The notes under the pieces: model-generated
What the model was told of the DNA's origin: nothing
Database searches by the model: none
Seen by the model: only the letters and a program-made list of their open reading frames with translations
NCBI GenBank assembly: GCA_964623085.1
Contig: CAZUTO010000003.1
Location: 62,001-126,000 of the forward strand
Direction: 5' to 3'
DNA from: CAZUTO01 sp964623085
Lineage (GTDB): Bacteria; Pseudomonadota; Gammaproteobacteria; Pseudomonadales; GM7GCV1
Length of the DNA stretch: 64,000 nt
Part shown: piece after piece, positions 25,336-34,806 of the stretch
How positions within the stretch are numbered: position 1 is the stretch's first letter
Layout of the letters: every line of letters starts with the position of its first letter
Translations under genes and position numbers: made by a program

Positions 25336-26760
25336 ATGGCCACTCGTTCAGACGTTGCCATTCATTGGTTTAGACAAGATCTGCGACTTTCTGACAACCC
25401 GGCGCTAACCGCCGCAAGCAACAAAGCAAATATACTCCCCATTTATATTCTCGATGATACCGTCAACCATGATGAATCTATGGGCGCGGCTAGCAAATGG
25501 TGGCTCCATCATTCGCTAGCCAAGTTAGACGCTTCTTTGGACGGATCACTAAATATTTACAAAGGTGATCCGAAACAAATCTTATTAGATCTTGTCTCTC
25601 AGTATTCAGTCAGCGGGCTATTTTGGAACCGATGTTACGAACCTTCTCATATCGGTCGTGATAAAGAACTCAAGCAACTATTTATAGATAGAGGACTTGA
25701 AGTAAAGAGCTTCAATGGCTCGCTGCTCTGGGAACCATGGGAAGTCCAAAAAGCCGACGGATCACCCTACAGAGTCTTTACGCCATTCTTTCGCCGTGGA
25801 TGTCTGAGCAAAACATCTCCAAGGTCACCACTCCCCGTGCCAAAACCGTTGCAGAGCGTCAGAGACACTGGAAACAATTTGCATCTAGATGAATTGAACT
25901 TATTACCGAGATTAGATTGGGCAGATGGATTTAAAGAAATCTGGAAAGCGGGAGAGCAAGAAGCACTCAAGAAAATGGATGCGTTCATTCACAGGAAGGC
26001 AGACGACTACAAATCCGGTCGAAACTATCCAGCCAAAGAAGCGGTATCTCGATTGTCTCCGCACCTGCATTTTGGCGAAGTTTCGCCCAATACAGTTTGG
26101 CACGCACTAAAAAAACTACCCGACAATGACGATGTTGATTGCGTCAGGACACAGCTCGGCTGGAGAGAATTCTCATATTCTTTGCTGTACTACTTCCCAT
26201 CAGTTACCCATGAAAATTTGCAGTCCAAGTTCAATCGGTTTCCATGGCGTGAGAACCAGGAACACTTGCGCGCATGGCAACAAGGGAAAACGGGTTATCC
26301 ATTGGTAGACGCCGGCATGCGCGAACTCTGGCAAACAGGCTATATGCACAATCGCGTCCGCATGGTCGTCGGTTCATTCCTAGTGAAAAACCTACTCATT
26401 CATTGGAGGCGAGGCCAAGAGTGGTTCTGGGATTGCCTCGTTGATGCAGATCTCGCCAACAACTCGCTAAGTTGGCAGTGGATTGCCGGATGTGGTGTCG
26501 ATGCCGCACCTTTCTTCCGTATTTTCAATCCGGTCACTCAGAGTGAAAAGTATGATCCGGATGGTGACTATACGCGAAGGTTCGTACCAGAACTAAAGGA
26601 TCTACCGAACAAATACCTTCATCAGCCTTGGAGTGCGCCGGAACAAATACTAGAACAAGCTGACATTACCCTAGGCGATAACTACCCTTTGCCCATCGTT
26701 GACATAAAGTATTCCCGAGAGCGGGCGCTTGAAGCATATAGATCAATCAAACAAAACTAG
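25336..26760 (+). CDS. phrB: Deoxyribodipyrimidine photolyase (class I)
   Basis: The enzyme reverses UV-induced pyrimidine dimers using blue light. The N-terminal antenna-binding alpha/beta domain (about residues 6-130) starts AIHWFRQDLRLSDNPAL. The C-terminal FAD domain carries the expected motifs, including HLHFGEVSP, QLGWREFSY, GYPLVDAGMRELWQTGYMHN and the NNSLSWQW region near the flavin. The length of 474 residues matches CPD class I photolyases. A cryptochrome-like role cannot be excluded from sequence alone, but all the repair-type motifs are kept. Confidence 0.94.
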   Translation: MATRSDVAIHWFRQDLRLSDNPALTAASNKANILPIYILDDTVNHDESMGAASKWWLHHSLAKLDASLDGSLNIYKGDPKQILLDLVSQYSVSGLFWNRCYEPSHIGRDKELKQLFIDRGLEVKSFNGSLLWEPWEVQKADGSPYRVFTPFFRRGCLSKTSPRSPLPVPKPLQSVRDTGNNLHLDELNLLPRLDWADGFKEIWKAGEQEALKKMDAFIHRKADDYKSGRNYPAKEAVSRLSPHLHFGEVSPNTVWHALKKLPDNDDVDCVRTQLGWREFSYSLLYYFPSVTHENLQSKFNRFPWRENQEHLRAWQQGKTGYPLVDAGMRELWQTGYMHNRVRMVVGSFLVKNLLIHWRRGQEWFWDCLVDADLANNSLSWQWIAGCGVDAAPFFRIFNPVTQSEKYDPDGDYTRRFVPELKDLPNKYLHQPWSAPEQILEQADITLGDNYPLPIVDIKYSRERALEAYRSIKQN

Positions 26761-26765
26761 AGCAA

Positions 26766-28853
26766 CTATCGCACTGGACGAGTGAGCAATAAGGTTTTTA
26801 TTCTTCTCATAATCACGCCAATCTCTCTATCCAGATCCTTGTCGCCATAAAGCTGACGTTCAAACAACAAACAAAGCGTTTGTATTTCTCCTTGCCTATC
26901 TTCTGGTTGAGATTCAGCTCGCTTTGAGATCTGAGCGGGGGTAGTTGAAGGTGCAATATCCATTCCAAATGTGCCACACATTTTGCAAAAAGCGCGATAA
27001 CGTTTCTCTACTAGCGGGACCACTCGTGCCGGCATCTTTATTCGGAAATAAACCCAAACACAGACTAGTGCTAGTAATGCAAACGTGGACAACACCAAGA
27101 GCAATTTACTCAGACCCCATTTCCCAAAAATGGATTGTAAAAATTGAAGTTGAAGATTGCCGTCATACCCTAGTACCCAGCGTGCCCAGAGGTATTCCGC
27201 ATTGTCTAAGCGCAACCTTAGCCAGTTCGCCCAAGCAACATCTTGAAATCGATTAAGCGACAGCCCACTTTCGGCAAGAAACCCTTGCTCAGATTCAAAT
27301 AACTGACGCGCGCCTAGCTGAATGCGCTCTGGCGCAACGGCAGCGGTGGGATCAATCCTTTTCCAACCAGACACTGGGCTCCAATATTCTGCCCACGCAT
27401 GGGCATCAAACTGATGCACCAAAATATAATCGCTGTAGGGGCTTGTTTCACCACCTTGATAACCCGTCACTACTCGCGCTGGCACACCCGCCGCTCGAAG
27501 TAGCACCACTGCTGCGCCAGAAAAGTGCTCGCAGAATCCGCTCTGCCTATCAAATAAAAACTCGTCGATACCATCTAGACCATAGGTACCCGGCTCTAAT
27601 GTGTAGATAAATTCGCGATTAAAGAGACTCGTTATCCTCTCTACAATTTGCTCCGGATTCAGTCCTTCGGCTTTCCATGATTCACCTAACTCAAGCGCGC
27701 GCGGATTGTAATTGTCTGGCAGACTCAAATTTCTCTCACGAGTTTGCGCACTGAGGCCCTCGACCTGAAACTGATAGTCCAGAAAGGACTCAACGTCATA
27801 CTTCACTCGACTTCTAATAGGACGCCGGCTAATTAGACGCAGATCCTGGGTCATTCCAAAATCAGTGCGATCTGTTATAGGCGCCGCTAATGAAAATAAC
27901 CAATTTTGATAAGTGGGTTCTAGATAAACTTCGTAGGAGGTCGATCTTGAACCATAATCAATTTCGGTTTGCCAGCGCTCTTCATCGCGCTGGCCAGCCC
28001 ATGCAGTCGTTACGAATTCGTTCAACGCTGATGCCCCACCACCTTGGTCAGAGCCTAGATTAATAGTGCTACTGCGCCAAGTCGTTCCATCAAAATCACT
28101 AAACACTAACCCGCGCCAATACATCTCAGATTTCGCCGGCACAGATTCATCAAAGGCCACTCGAAAAGCCAATTCATCTGATCGAGTCAAATCGCCAATA
28201 CTTCCAGGGGTCATTGAGTCAGACACACCTGTCTTTGCTTGATCTTGCTGTCCGGGCACCACCCAAAAAGATGGTAATCGCGGGGCAAAGACGAATATAA
28301 CAAGCATCAAAGGTATGGAAAGTAAAACTAGCTTAGCCGCACTCAGTAACGGCTTTACACTAAAACCCGCAATTGAAAATTGTTGGCTAGGTGAGCGTTG
28401 CAGGATGTTTTGAGCGCTCAGCGTCACCAGCACTGACACAAGTGCTATTGCAAACGCATAGATTTCAGCGGCATAGATAAGCTGGATCCCTGCAATAAAG
28501 TAACAGAGATATACCAACAGTTGCGCATCACGCAGTCGTCTCATTTCTAAATATTTGAGGCAACTCGCCGTTAACAGCAATGCCGTCATAGGTTCTAGGC
28601 CAACCGGTGGCCAATAGGTCGCAAGATCGGCTGCTATTAGAGTGGCCGCAAGAAGAAACATCATTGTTCGCGATGGCTTTACACTGCCACGCCAAAGCAT
28701 AGCTGCTCGCCAACCAATGCCCATTAGCGTTAAAAGTGGAACCCAGAATGGCAGCCAAAACCAGATAGGCGCAGCCGAAAAAAGCAGCGCCAACATCAGC
28801 CAACCCTGTTGAACCCGAGATAGCTGAAGGTCGGAGATAGCGGTTTTACTCAA
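26766..28853 (-). CDS. tgpA: TgpA-type membrane transglutaminase-like protein
   Basis: The 695-residue protein has a multi-helix membrane N-terminus (DUF3488 region, about residues 15-195), a periplasmic transglutaminase-like domain, another membrane helix (about 565-585) and a cytoplasmic C-terminal domain (DUF4129-like). The catalytic triad is visible: Cys441 (GFCEHF), His485 (DAHAW) and Asp501 (RIDPT). In Pseudomonas aeruginosa TgpA (PA2873) is essential, but its substrate is unknown. The start overlaps the stop of the DUF58 gene by four bases. The moxR-DUF58-tgpA trio recurs in many gammaproteobacteria. Confidence 0.92.
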   Translation of the reverse strand: MSKTAISDLQLSRVQQGWLMLALLFSAAPIWFWLPFWVPLLTLMGIGWRAAMLWRGSVKPSRTMMFLLAATLIAADLATYWPPVGLEPMTALLLTASCLKYLEMRRLRDAQLLVYLCYFIAGIQLIYAAEIYAFAIALVSVLVTLSAQNILQRSPSQQFSIAGFSVKPLLSAAKLVLLSIPLMLVIFVFAPRLPSFWVVPGQQDQAKTGVSDSMTPGSIGDLTRSDELAFRVAFDESVPAKSEMYWRGLVFSDFDGTTWRSSTINLGSDQGGGASALNEFVTTAWAGQRDEERWQTEIDYGSRSTSYEVYLEPTYQNWLFSLAAPITDRTDFGMTQDLRLISRRPIRSRVKYDVESFLDYQFQVEGLSAQTRERNLSLPDNYNPRALELGESWKAEGLNPEQIVERITSLFNREFIYTLEPGTYGLDGIDEFLFDRQSGFCEHFSGAAVVLLRAAGVPARVVTGYQGGETSPYSDYILVHQFDAHAWAEYWSPVSGWKRIDPTAAVAPERIQLGARQLFESEQGFLAESGLSLNRFQDVAWANWLRLRLDNAEYLWARWVLGYDGNLQLQFLQSIFGKWGLSKLLLVLSTFALLALVCVWVYFRIKMPARVVPLVEKRYRAFCKMCGTFGMDIAPSTTPAQISKRAESQPEDRQGEIQTLCLLFERQLYGDKDLDREIGVIMRRIKTLLLTRPVR

Positions 28854-29833
28854 CTGTTATTCACTCGCATTTCAACCTCGTTGTCATCTGACATAAAACA
28901 CGCAAGCGTCGTAAGCACCTGAACAAGATGTGCCTCACCTTGGGCAGGGGGCAGCAACGTACCCGGTATTTTTAGCCCATAGTGCTGACCCAATTGTTCC
29001 ATTTGTATCGCTTTGGCACAGAGCGCGCTCAGTCGTTTTTCTGTATCGAGATCGGGGTAATACTCCCAATCCAACCACTCCGGATTGGAGGTGTTTGCTT
29101 CAAATTTTTTCTCGAGCATGCCTCGGCCTGCAGAATACTGTTTCCAAGCAATACGCTGCATAGGAACGCCTGGCTGCCAGGTTTCCAATCCACCAAAATC
29201 ATCGATGCCGCGTTTATGAGCTTGTCCTTCCATTCCCTCAGATCCGACGTCATCGACCGCCGGTGCTTCGATAGGTTCTGGAAACACTAATGCTGGCGCA
29301 CTCAGTTTAGGTAACGTCCAAGCTCTGATAATACCCAATGGATAGCTAGATTCAATTTTCAATCTACCCGGGCGCAGCCAACCTCGTTGTTTAGTCGGTA
29401 AACTAATTTCCAAATTTGTATCAGTGTCTGCGGGAATATCTGCTATTACCTGCTCTGCACCAGCCCATTCAAAACGAAGCCGCAATCGCGGCGACTTGCC
29501 GCGGTTATTGACCTTCAAATGAACGATTAACGGCTCACCGACGAAAGCTTGGCTGCATCCTGCAACTGAAACTGTCAGCCCACTTAGATTGCTATGAGTG
29601 GCAAAAATGGCGGATATAAATACTGCCAGCAATAAGTACGACAGCAGCAATACTAGATTGTTTTCATAGTTGGTTCCGACCAACCACAGCAATAAAACAA
29701 CCAAGAAGAAACCCACAGATTGGCGAGCCGGAACAATATAGATATTCTTCTGGGTGAGTGTTTCAGAAGTCGCAAGTGGCTGTCGCCGATCTAACCATTG
29801 ACGAATATGTTGTCGCGCAGATTGAACCAGCAT
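28850..29833 (-). CDS. DUF58 domain protein
   Basis: The product has two N-terminal membrane helices (about residues 35-75) followed by a periplasm- or cytosol-facing beta domain and the conserved DUF58 motif (GLETWQPGVPMQRIAWKQYSAG, about residues 215-235). DUF58 proteins usually partner with MoxR ATPases and von Willebrand factor-like proteins and are thought to be assembly substrates or adaptors; the biochemical role is not known. It lies 12 bases after moxR and overlaps tgpA, so the three are certainly one transcription unit. Confidence 0.9.
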   Translation of the reverse strand: MLVQSARQHIRQWLDRRQPLATSETLTQKNIYIVPARQSVGFFLVVLLLWLVGTNYENNLVLLLSYLLLAVFISAIFATHSNLSGLTVSVAGCSQAFVGEPLIVHLKVNNRGKSPRLRLRFEWAGAEQVIADIPADTDTNLEISLPTKQRGWLRPGRLKIESSYPLGIIRAWTLPKLSAPALVFPEPIEAPAVDDVGSEGMEGQAHKRGIDDFGGLETWQPGVPMQRIAWKQYSAGRGMLEKKFEANTSNPEWLDWEYYPDLDTEKRLSALCAKAIQMEQLGQHYGLKIPGTLLPPAQGEAHLVQVLTTLACFMSDDNEVEMRVNNS

Positions 29834-29845
29834 TATGACAATGCG

Positions 29846-30766
29846 TTAGGCAGCAAGAATATCTATCGTTTGCATCCATTGTTCTATCTCAGCAATGGAG
29901 CTTTGGGTGCCAGTTGTCCGACTAGCAAGGCGATGACTGAACACCGACGCGACCACCGCTTGGACATCATCCGGCGTCAGATAATCTCTTCCGGACAACA
30001 TCGCCCATGCTTTAGCTGCCGATAATAGCGCCAAGCCGCCACGCGGTGAGATTCCATGAACGAACTGCGTTCCTTCCCTAGTGGCAGCCAACAAGCGCTG
30101 CACATAATCTAATACAACGTCTGTTACTTTAATATCTTTCAGTGCCAACTTAGCTTGTTCAAGTTCTTCTGCTGAAACACATACCCTTAAATCATCAATC
30201 AGATCGCGTGGATTCTGACCATCAAGTATCGTGCGCTCTGTATTAAAGTCAGGGTACCCGAGCGATATGCGCATCAAGAAACGGTCGAGCTGAGATTCCG
30301 GTAAAGGAAAGGTGCCAGCAAGGGAATGAGGATTTTGAGTAGCAATCACAAAGAATGGATTGGGCAAATCCCGCGTCACGCCATCCAGCGACACTTGACG
30401 CTCCTCCATTGCTTCGAGCAACGCCGACTGTGTTTTAGGGCTAGATCGATTGATCTCATCCGCCAACAAAAGTTGACAAAAAACTGGGCCAGAAACAAAC
30501 TCGAAGTCCCCGCTGGTTTTATTCATCATTGAAAAACCAGTCAGATCCGCCGGCAACATATCACTGGTAAACTGAATACGGTTGTAATCCAAACCTGTGA
30601 CTTTAGCGAGCGCATGGGCTAGCGTTGTTTTCCCCAGCCCAGGCAAGTCTTCAATCAGTAAATGTCCACCAGCAAGCATAGTGGCCAAAGACAACTTGAC
30701 CGACTGCTCCTTGCCCATCAAAACTCTACCTATCTCTGCAACGGCAGACTGCAGTTTCTCGTGCAA
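29846..30766 (-). CDS. MoxR family AAA+ ATPase
   Basis: MoxR ATPases act as chaperones that mature enzyme or membrane complexes. Walker A is DLPGLGKTTLA (about residues 40-50), Walker B LLADEINR, sensor 1 FVIATQNP, and the family motif SPKTQSALLEAMEERQVSLDG is intact. The 306-residue length is usual. The start is a TTG preceded by AAGGAG at eight bases; no ATG lies nearby at the right position. It is the first gene of the moxR-DUF58-tgpA operon. Confidence 0.94.
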   Translation of the reverse strand: MHEKLQSAVAEIGRVLMGKEQSVKLSLATMLAGGHLLIEDLPGLGKTTLAHALAKVTGLDYNRIQFTSDMLPADLTGFSMMNKTSGDFEFVSGPVFCQLLLADEINRSSPKTQSALLEAMEERQVSLDGVTRDLPNPFFVIATQNPHSLAGTFPLPESQLDRFLMRISLGYPDFNTERTILDGQNPRDLIDDLRVCVSAEELEQAKLALKDIKVTDVVLDYVQRLLAATREGTQFVHGISPRGGLALLSAAKAWAMLSGRDYLTPDDVQAVVASVFSHRLASRTTGTQSSIAEIEQWMQTIDILAA

Positions 30767-30832
30767 CTAAGACACTCCTTACAACATTAGATAAATAAGG
30801 ATAATTGCGCTGTCACAGGTTTAGGTCAACGA

Positions 30833-31633
30833 CTAAAAGCCAAAACCGTCGAGTAGTCCCTCAATTTTCTCTTTGGCTTCGCCTAATTCTTCAGTACTGC
30901 CTTCTATCAAGCCTTCGACTTTATCCTTGGCTGCATCTAACTCATCGGTCACACCATCAACCTGATTACGTAATTCCGACACTAAAGCAGATCCAAAGAC
31001 GGCACTGCCTGCAGCGGCAGTAATTTGTTGGAAGATCTGCGCAGAAGCTTCTGACACGGTTGCACCACTGGAATTTCGTCCAATATCTGTCAATACAAGA
31101 TCCGGCATAGGAACCTGGATAGTTCTACCGCCTAATCGACTATCTTTAACAGTTATAGTGGCGCCCGAAAGCGAAAATTTTTCGATAATAACTTTCGTCT
31201 CGTCTTCAGACCCTTCCTCTTCATCCGAACTACCACCAGTATTCTTTTCGATGTTATCCATTAACGTTTTAAAATTATCGCCAGCTGCACCGTTTTCATA
31301 AAAGATCTTCGGATCAACAATATTAATGTTGTGGACGACAATCACATCTTCACGCAGTGTGGTGGCATCAACTTCTAAGTCGATGGCACCTAATGTGAAT
31401 GCATTCGGGTGCTCAAACCCTGCAGGGTTACCAACAACAAATCCATTCAACGAACCAGAGCCATCTAGCGGCGAAAGGCGTGCGCTATCAAGTCTGACTT
31501 CAGTTCCCGTCACTTCTGGGCCAACGCGCTCTACCGCAGCCTTGATAATGACGTCCATGTAAAACCAAATCGCTACTAGCGCCAATATGAGTAGTATGAC
31601 TAACCCACCAAATAGTTTGAGTACTAGCTTCAT
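30833..31633 (-). CDS. AsmA-like membrane-anchored periplasmic protein
   Basis: One membrane helix (about residues 5-27) is followed by an AsmA-type domain (VGPEVTGTEVRLDSARLSPLDGSGSLNGFVVGNPAGF resembles the start of AsmA/DUF748 proteins). An acidic low-complexity stretch (about 131-145) lies in the middle. The C-terminus has two similar helical units, AAKDKVEGLIEG and EAKEKIEGLLDG. The protein is much shorter than YhdP or TamB. Role unknown; envelope lipid or protein handling is inferred from the domain only. It stands alone, divergent from the CysZ-like gene. Confidence 0.75.
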   Translation of the reverse strand: MKLVLKLFGGLVILLILALVAIWFYMDVIIKAAVERVGPEVTGTEVRLDSARLSPLDGSGSLNGFVVGNPAGFEHPNAFTLGAIDLEVDATTLREDVIVVHNINIVDPKIFYENGAAGDNFKTLMDNIEKNTGGSSDEEEGSEDETKVIIEKFSLSGATITVKDSRLGGRTIQVPMPDLVLTDIGRNSSGATVSEASAQIFQQITAAAGSAVFGSALVSELRNQVDGVTDELDAAKDKVEGLIEGSTEELGEAKEKIEGLLDGFGF

Positions 31634-31709
31634 CGGATTCCCCTATACAATGACTGTCAAATTAAAATCAGTCTAACACTCTCATTAATACTCTCAAAGA
31701 CGAAATAAA

Positions 31710-32459
31710 GTGGCGGGATTAACCTACTTAATTAGCGGATTTGGCTTGGTTTTCCGAAAAGGCATTAAGCGATACACACTTGGGCCAATCGCCATTAACC
31801 TAATGCTTTATCTCTTTGCCGGTTTCTATTTAGTCGAACAATTCTCCCACCTACTAGACTGGGGCATCAGCCTAATTCCTGACTGGCTCAGCTTCTTATC
31901 ACCTATAGCTTGGCTAATGTTTGCTGTACTAAGTTTCTTGGTCGCAGGATACAGCTTTGCCATGATCGCCATGATCATTGGCGCACCGTTTCATGGTCTT
32001 TTAGCTGAAAAGGTTGCTATTGAGCTCGGTTATCGTGAGTTCGACGAACCCATAACATTGCAAGTACTGTGGCGAATCGCAGCACGTTCGCTTAAACGCG
32101 AACTCACCAAATTACTCTATTACATACCGCGAATTTTCGCAGTTGTTTTGGCTACATTTGCCCTAAGCTTTATTCCCATTCTGAATATTCTAGCTCCTGC
32201 GTTTACACTGGGCTGGGCAGCATGGTCAATGGCGATTCAAGTTATCGACTATCCCGCCGATAACGACCAAATCGAATTCCGACCTATGCTGGCAATGATG
32301 AAAAAAAAGCGCGGCGCTTGCCTTATTTTCGGAGGCTCGTCGTCATTTTTAATGAGTATTCCAGTGATCAACTTAATCGCGATCCCCGCTGCAGTCGCAG
32401 GAGCAACAAAATTGTGGCTGGAAGAATTTGAAAACAACGCTGAGAGCTCAGCGCCATAG
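31710..32459 (+). CDS. cysZ: CysZ/EI24 family membrane protein
   Basis: Four hydrophobic segments and the sequence FGLVFRKGIKRYTLGPIAINLMLY near the N-terminus match the CysZ family; CysZ imports sulfate for cysteine synthesis. The family-typical features MIIGAPFHGLLAEKVAIELG and the ELTKLLYYIPR motif are visible. The start is GTG; the ribosome binding site is weak. The 249-residue length is normal. No other sulfate gene is nearby, so the substrate is inferred from family membership only. Confidence 0.88.
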   Translation: MAGLTYLISGFGLVFRKGIKRYTLGPIAINLMLYLFAGFYLVEQFSHLLDWGISLIPDWLSFLSPIAWLMFAVLSFLVAGYSFAMIAMIIGAPFHGLLAEKVAIELGYREFDEPITLQVLWRIAARSLKRELTKLLYYIPRIFAVVLATFALSFIPILNILAPAFTLGWAAWSMAIQVIDYPADNDQIEFRPMLAMMKKKRGACLIFGGSSSFLMSIPVINLIAIPAAVAGATKLWLEEFENNAESSAP

Positions 32460-32486
32460 ATGACAAAGGCCTTAGACGATGCTCCG

Positions 32487-33608
32487 CTATATGGCAATCA
32501 GCGCACCGGACTGCAGTAGTAGCTTTATCAATTCAGGACTCAATTTATCGGTCTCTATCTCGGTATCACAAATCATCTCTGCCTCATGGTCAGATACCGA
32601 ATAGCTAACGCCGTCTACAAACAGCTCTGCAAAATGGGACCCCGTAATACGATAGGCAAAGCGGCTATGCGGCGAACGCTCAATGAGCGCACAACCATTT
32701 TTAATATCCACAAGGATAGACTCCACCTCTTCGTCAGTGAGCAAGTCAGCAGCATCCAAATATCGCGGTTCAGTAACCTGGGCAATAAAAGCTTGTTTTA
32801 CTGCAAACATAAGATCAGATTTGCTAACACCGTCAAAAAGCGCATCTAAACCATCGTCAACCGATTTACCGATCAGCGAGCCACCCTGGAGTCGTTCTGA
32901 ATCTCGATACCGGAGGCTTTCGGGAAGCTCTGCCGCCAAACGCTCTGCCGCGCTCACCAATAGCTCCGCCGCCGAAGGCGCGCGGAAACCGATAGACCAG
33001 GTAACACTTCCTTCCTTCCCTGCGGTCCCCCAGTGGGCCATACCCGCGGGAATATACAGCATGTCGCCAGCTCTGACTTGATATTGATTACTCTGCTCGA
33101 AGTGATCGAGCAAACGTAAAGGCTGGTCAACGCGCAGTGCAGAGGTTTCATCACAACGCTGGCCAAGACGCCAGTTCCTTTGACCAGAAACTTGCAGAAG
33201 AAAAACATCGTAATTATCAAAATGAGGCCCTACGCCACCACCTGGAGGCGCATAGCTAATCATGACATCGTCTAGTCGCCAGCGTGGCAGAAAATGAAAC
33301 TGTTTTAAAACCTCCGCGACTTCAGGCACCCATTGGTCGACCGACTGCACAAGAAGTGTCCAGTTTTCTTTCGGCAATTCACCAAACTTTTCTTCAGTAA
33401 ATGGGCCATTCTCTACACGCCATTGATCGGTTGCCGAGTTCCAGTGAACCAACCTCGATTCCACATCGCTCTCAAGAGAAAGGCCTGCAAGCTCGTCCAC
33501 ACTAAGTACATTTTCGAACTGTTTGGCGGCATTACGAATAAATAGTGGTTTGCTCTGCCAATAATCTCGCAGAAATCGTTCAATACCAATGGTGCCAATG
33601 ATCGACAT
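32487..33608 (-). CDS. roxA: Ribosomal protein L16 arginine hydroxylase (RoxA/YcfD)
   Basis: This is a JmjC-fold 2-oxoglutarate/Fe(II) oxygenase. The iron-binding triad is visible: His129 and Asp131 in GPHFDNYDVF and His192 in IPAGMAHWG. The C-terminal roughly 110 residues form the winged-helix-like region typical of YcfD. In E. coli the enzyme hydroxylates an arginine in L16. The 373-residue length matches. It is transcribed toward the CysZ-like gene and away from trhO; no operon partners. Confidence 0.92.
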   Translation of the reverse strand: MSIIGTIGIERFLRDYWQSKPLFIRNAAKQFENVLSVDELAGLSLESDVESRLVHWNSATDQWRVENGPFTEEKFGELPKENWTLLVQSVDQWVPEVAEVLKQFHFLPRWRLDDVMISYAPPGGGVGPHFDNYDVFLLQVSGQRNWRLGQRCDETSALRVDQPLRLLDHFEQSNQYQVRAGDMLYIPAGMAHWGTAGKEGSVTWSIGFRAPSAAELLVSAAERLAAELPESLRYRDSERLQGGSLIGKSVDDGLDALFDGVSKSDLMFAVKQAFIAQVTEPRYLDAADLLTDEEVESILVDIKNGCALIERSPHSRFAYRITGSHFAELFVDGVSYSVSDHEAEMICDTEIETDKLSPELIKLLLQSGALIAI

Positions 33609-33803
33609 TTTCTAAATTCGTTCCGAGCAGGTTTTTGAGTGAAGGGAGGTTAGTCTGAACCGGCTAGTTATTATAGCCATCAATTAAACCTATTAGTTCA
33701 CGGCACCCTGTTCCTAAAAATTGATTTTCAGTAGAATTACAGCTATTCATTCAACAAATATCTAATTTGCGGTGGCTTTACGCGTCACTCAGCAGGAGAG
33801 ATC

Positions 33804-34751
33804 ATGTCACCTATTACTGTGTGCGCGCTATACAAATTCGTGCGCCTTGAGAATTTTGAATTATTGAAACCAGATCTTCTGGATTTAATGCTTGATCAAA
33901 GCGTCCGCGGAACAATCTTGCTTGCACCCGAAGGGATCAACGGCACCATTTCCGGTACATCAGACGGTATTGAGCGAGTGCTGAGCTTTCTAAATACTGA
34001 CCCAAGATTGAATCCTATCGACTGTAAGTTTTCCTATCATGATAAAAAACCGTTTTTGCGCACCAAAGTTAAGCTAAAAAAAGAAATCGTGACCATGGGA
34101 TGCGATGACATTGACCCAAATCGATCAGCCGGAACCTATGTGCAGCCCAAAGATTGGAACAACCTTATCTCCGATCCTGATGTCGTGGTAGTTGACACAC
34201 GCAACGACTACGAATGCGAAATTGGATCATTTAAACATGCTATCAACCCGAAAACTGAAAGTTTCCGCGAATTTCCAGCCTATGCGAACAAACATCTCGA
34301 TTCCAACAAACACAAAAAAGTAGCAATGTTCTGCACCGGTGGTATTCGCTGCGAAAAGTCCACTGCCTACCTTAAACAACAGGGGTTTGAAGAGGTGTAC
34401 CATCTGCAAGGCGGTATTCTAAAATATCTAGAAGAAGTGCCTGAAGAAGAGTCGCTTTGGGAAGGAGAGTGTTTCGTATTTGATGATCGTGTCGCCGTAA
34501 ATCATCAACTCAACAAAGGCTCATACGACCAATGCCATGCTTGCCGTTACCCGATCACTGAGACCGATAAAAAGCATGCTCATTACCAGAGCGGGGTGAG
34601 CTGTCCTCGTTGTTTCGAAACACTAAGCGACAGACAAAAACAGCGTTTTACCGAACGAGAAAAGCAAATGCAACTAGCGAAAGAACGAGGCGAAAAACAT
34701 CTCGGCGCAGAGGCCGCTATCGCGTCTAATATCGCGCCTAAAACACCGTAA
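33804..34751 (+). CDS. trhO: tRNA uridine(34) hydroxylase TrhO (YceA)
   Basis: TrhO makes 5-hydroxyuridine at the wobble position of tRNAs. It has an N-terminal acylphosphatase-like UPF0176 domain (LLAPEGINGTISG, about residues 40-51), a rhodanese domain with the active-site loop FCTGGIRCEKS (Cys177; second Cys183) and a C-terminal zinc-like cysteine region (CHAC...CPRC, about 247-273). The ATG has AGGAGA at a good distance. Size is 315 residues, as usual. Monocistronic by context. Confidence 0.94.
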   Translation: MSPITVCALYKFVRLENFELLKPDLLDLMLDQSVRGTILLAPEGINGTISGTSDGIERVLSFLNTDPRLNPIDCKFSYHDKKPFLRTKVKLKKEIVTMGCDDIDPNRSAGTYVQPKDWNNLISDPDVVVVDTRNDYECEIGSFKHAINPKTESFREFPAYANKHLDSNKHKKVAMFCTGGIRCEKSTAYLKQQGFEEVYHLQGGILKYLEEVPEEESLWEGECFVFDDRVAVNHQLNKGSYDQCHACRYPITETDKKHAHYQSGVSCPRCFETLSDRQKQRFTEREKQMQLAKERGEKHLGAEAAIASNIAPKTP

Positions 34752-34806
34752 GTTAGCATTACCAGAACGGGCCAAACAGAAAGAATGCGGTAGCAATTTG
34801 TTCTGG

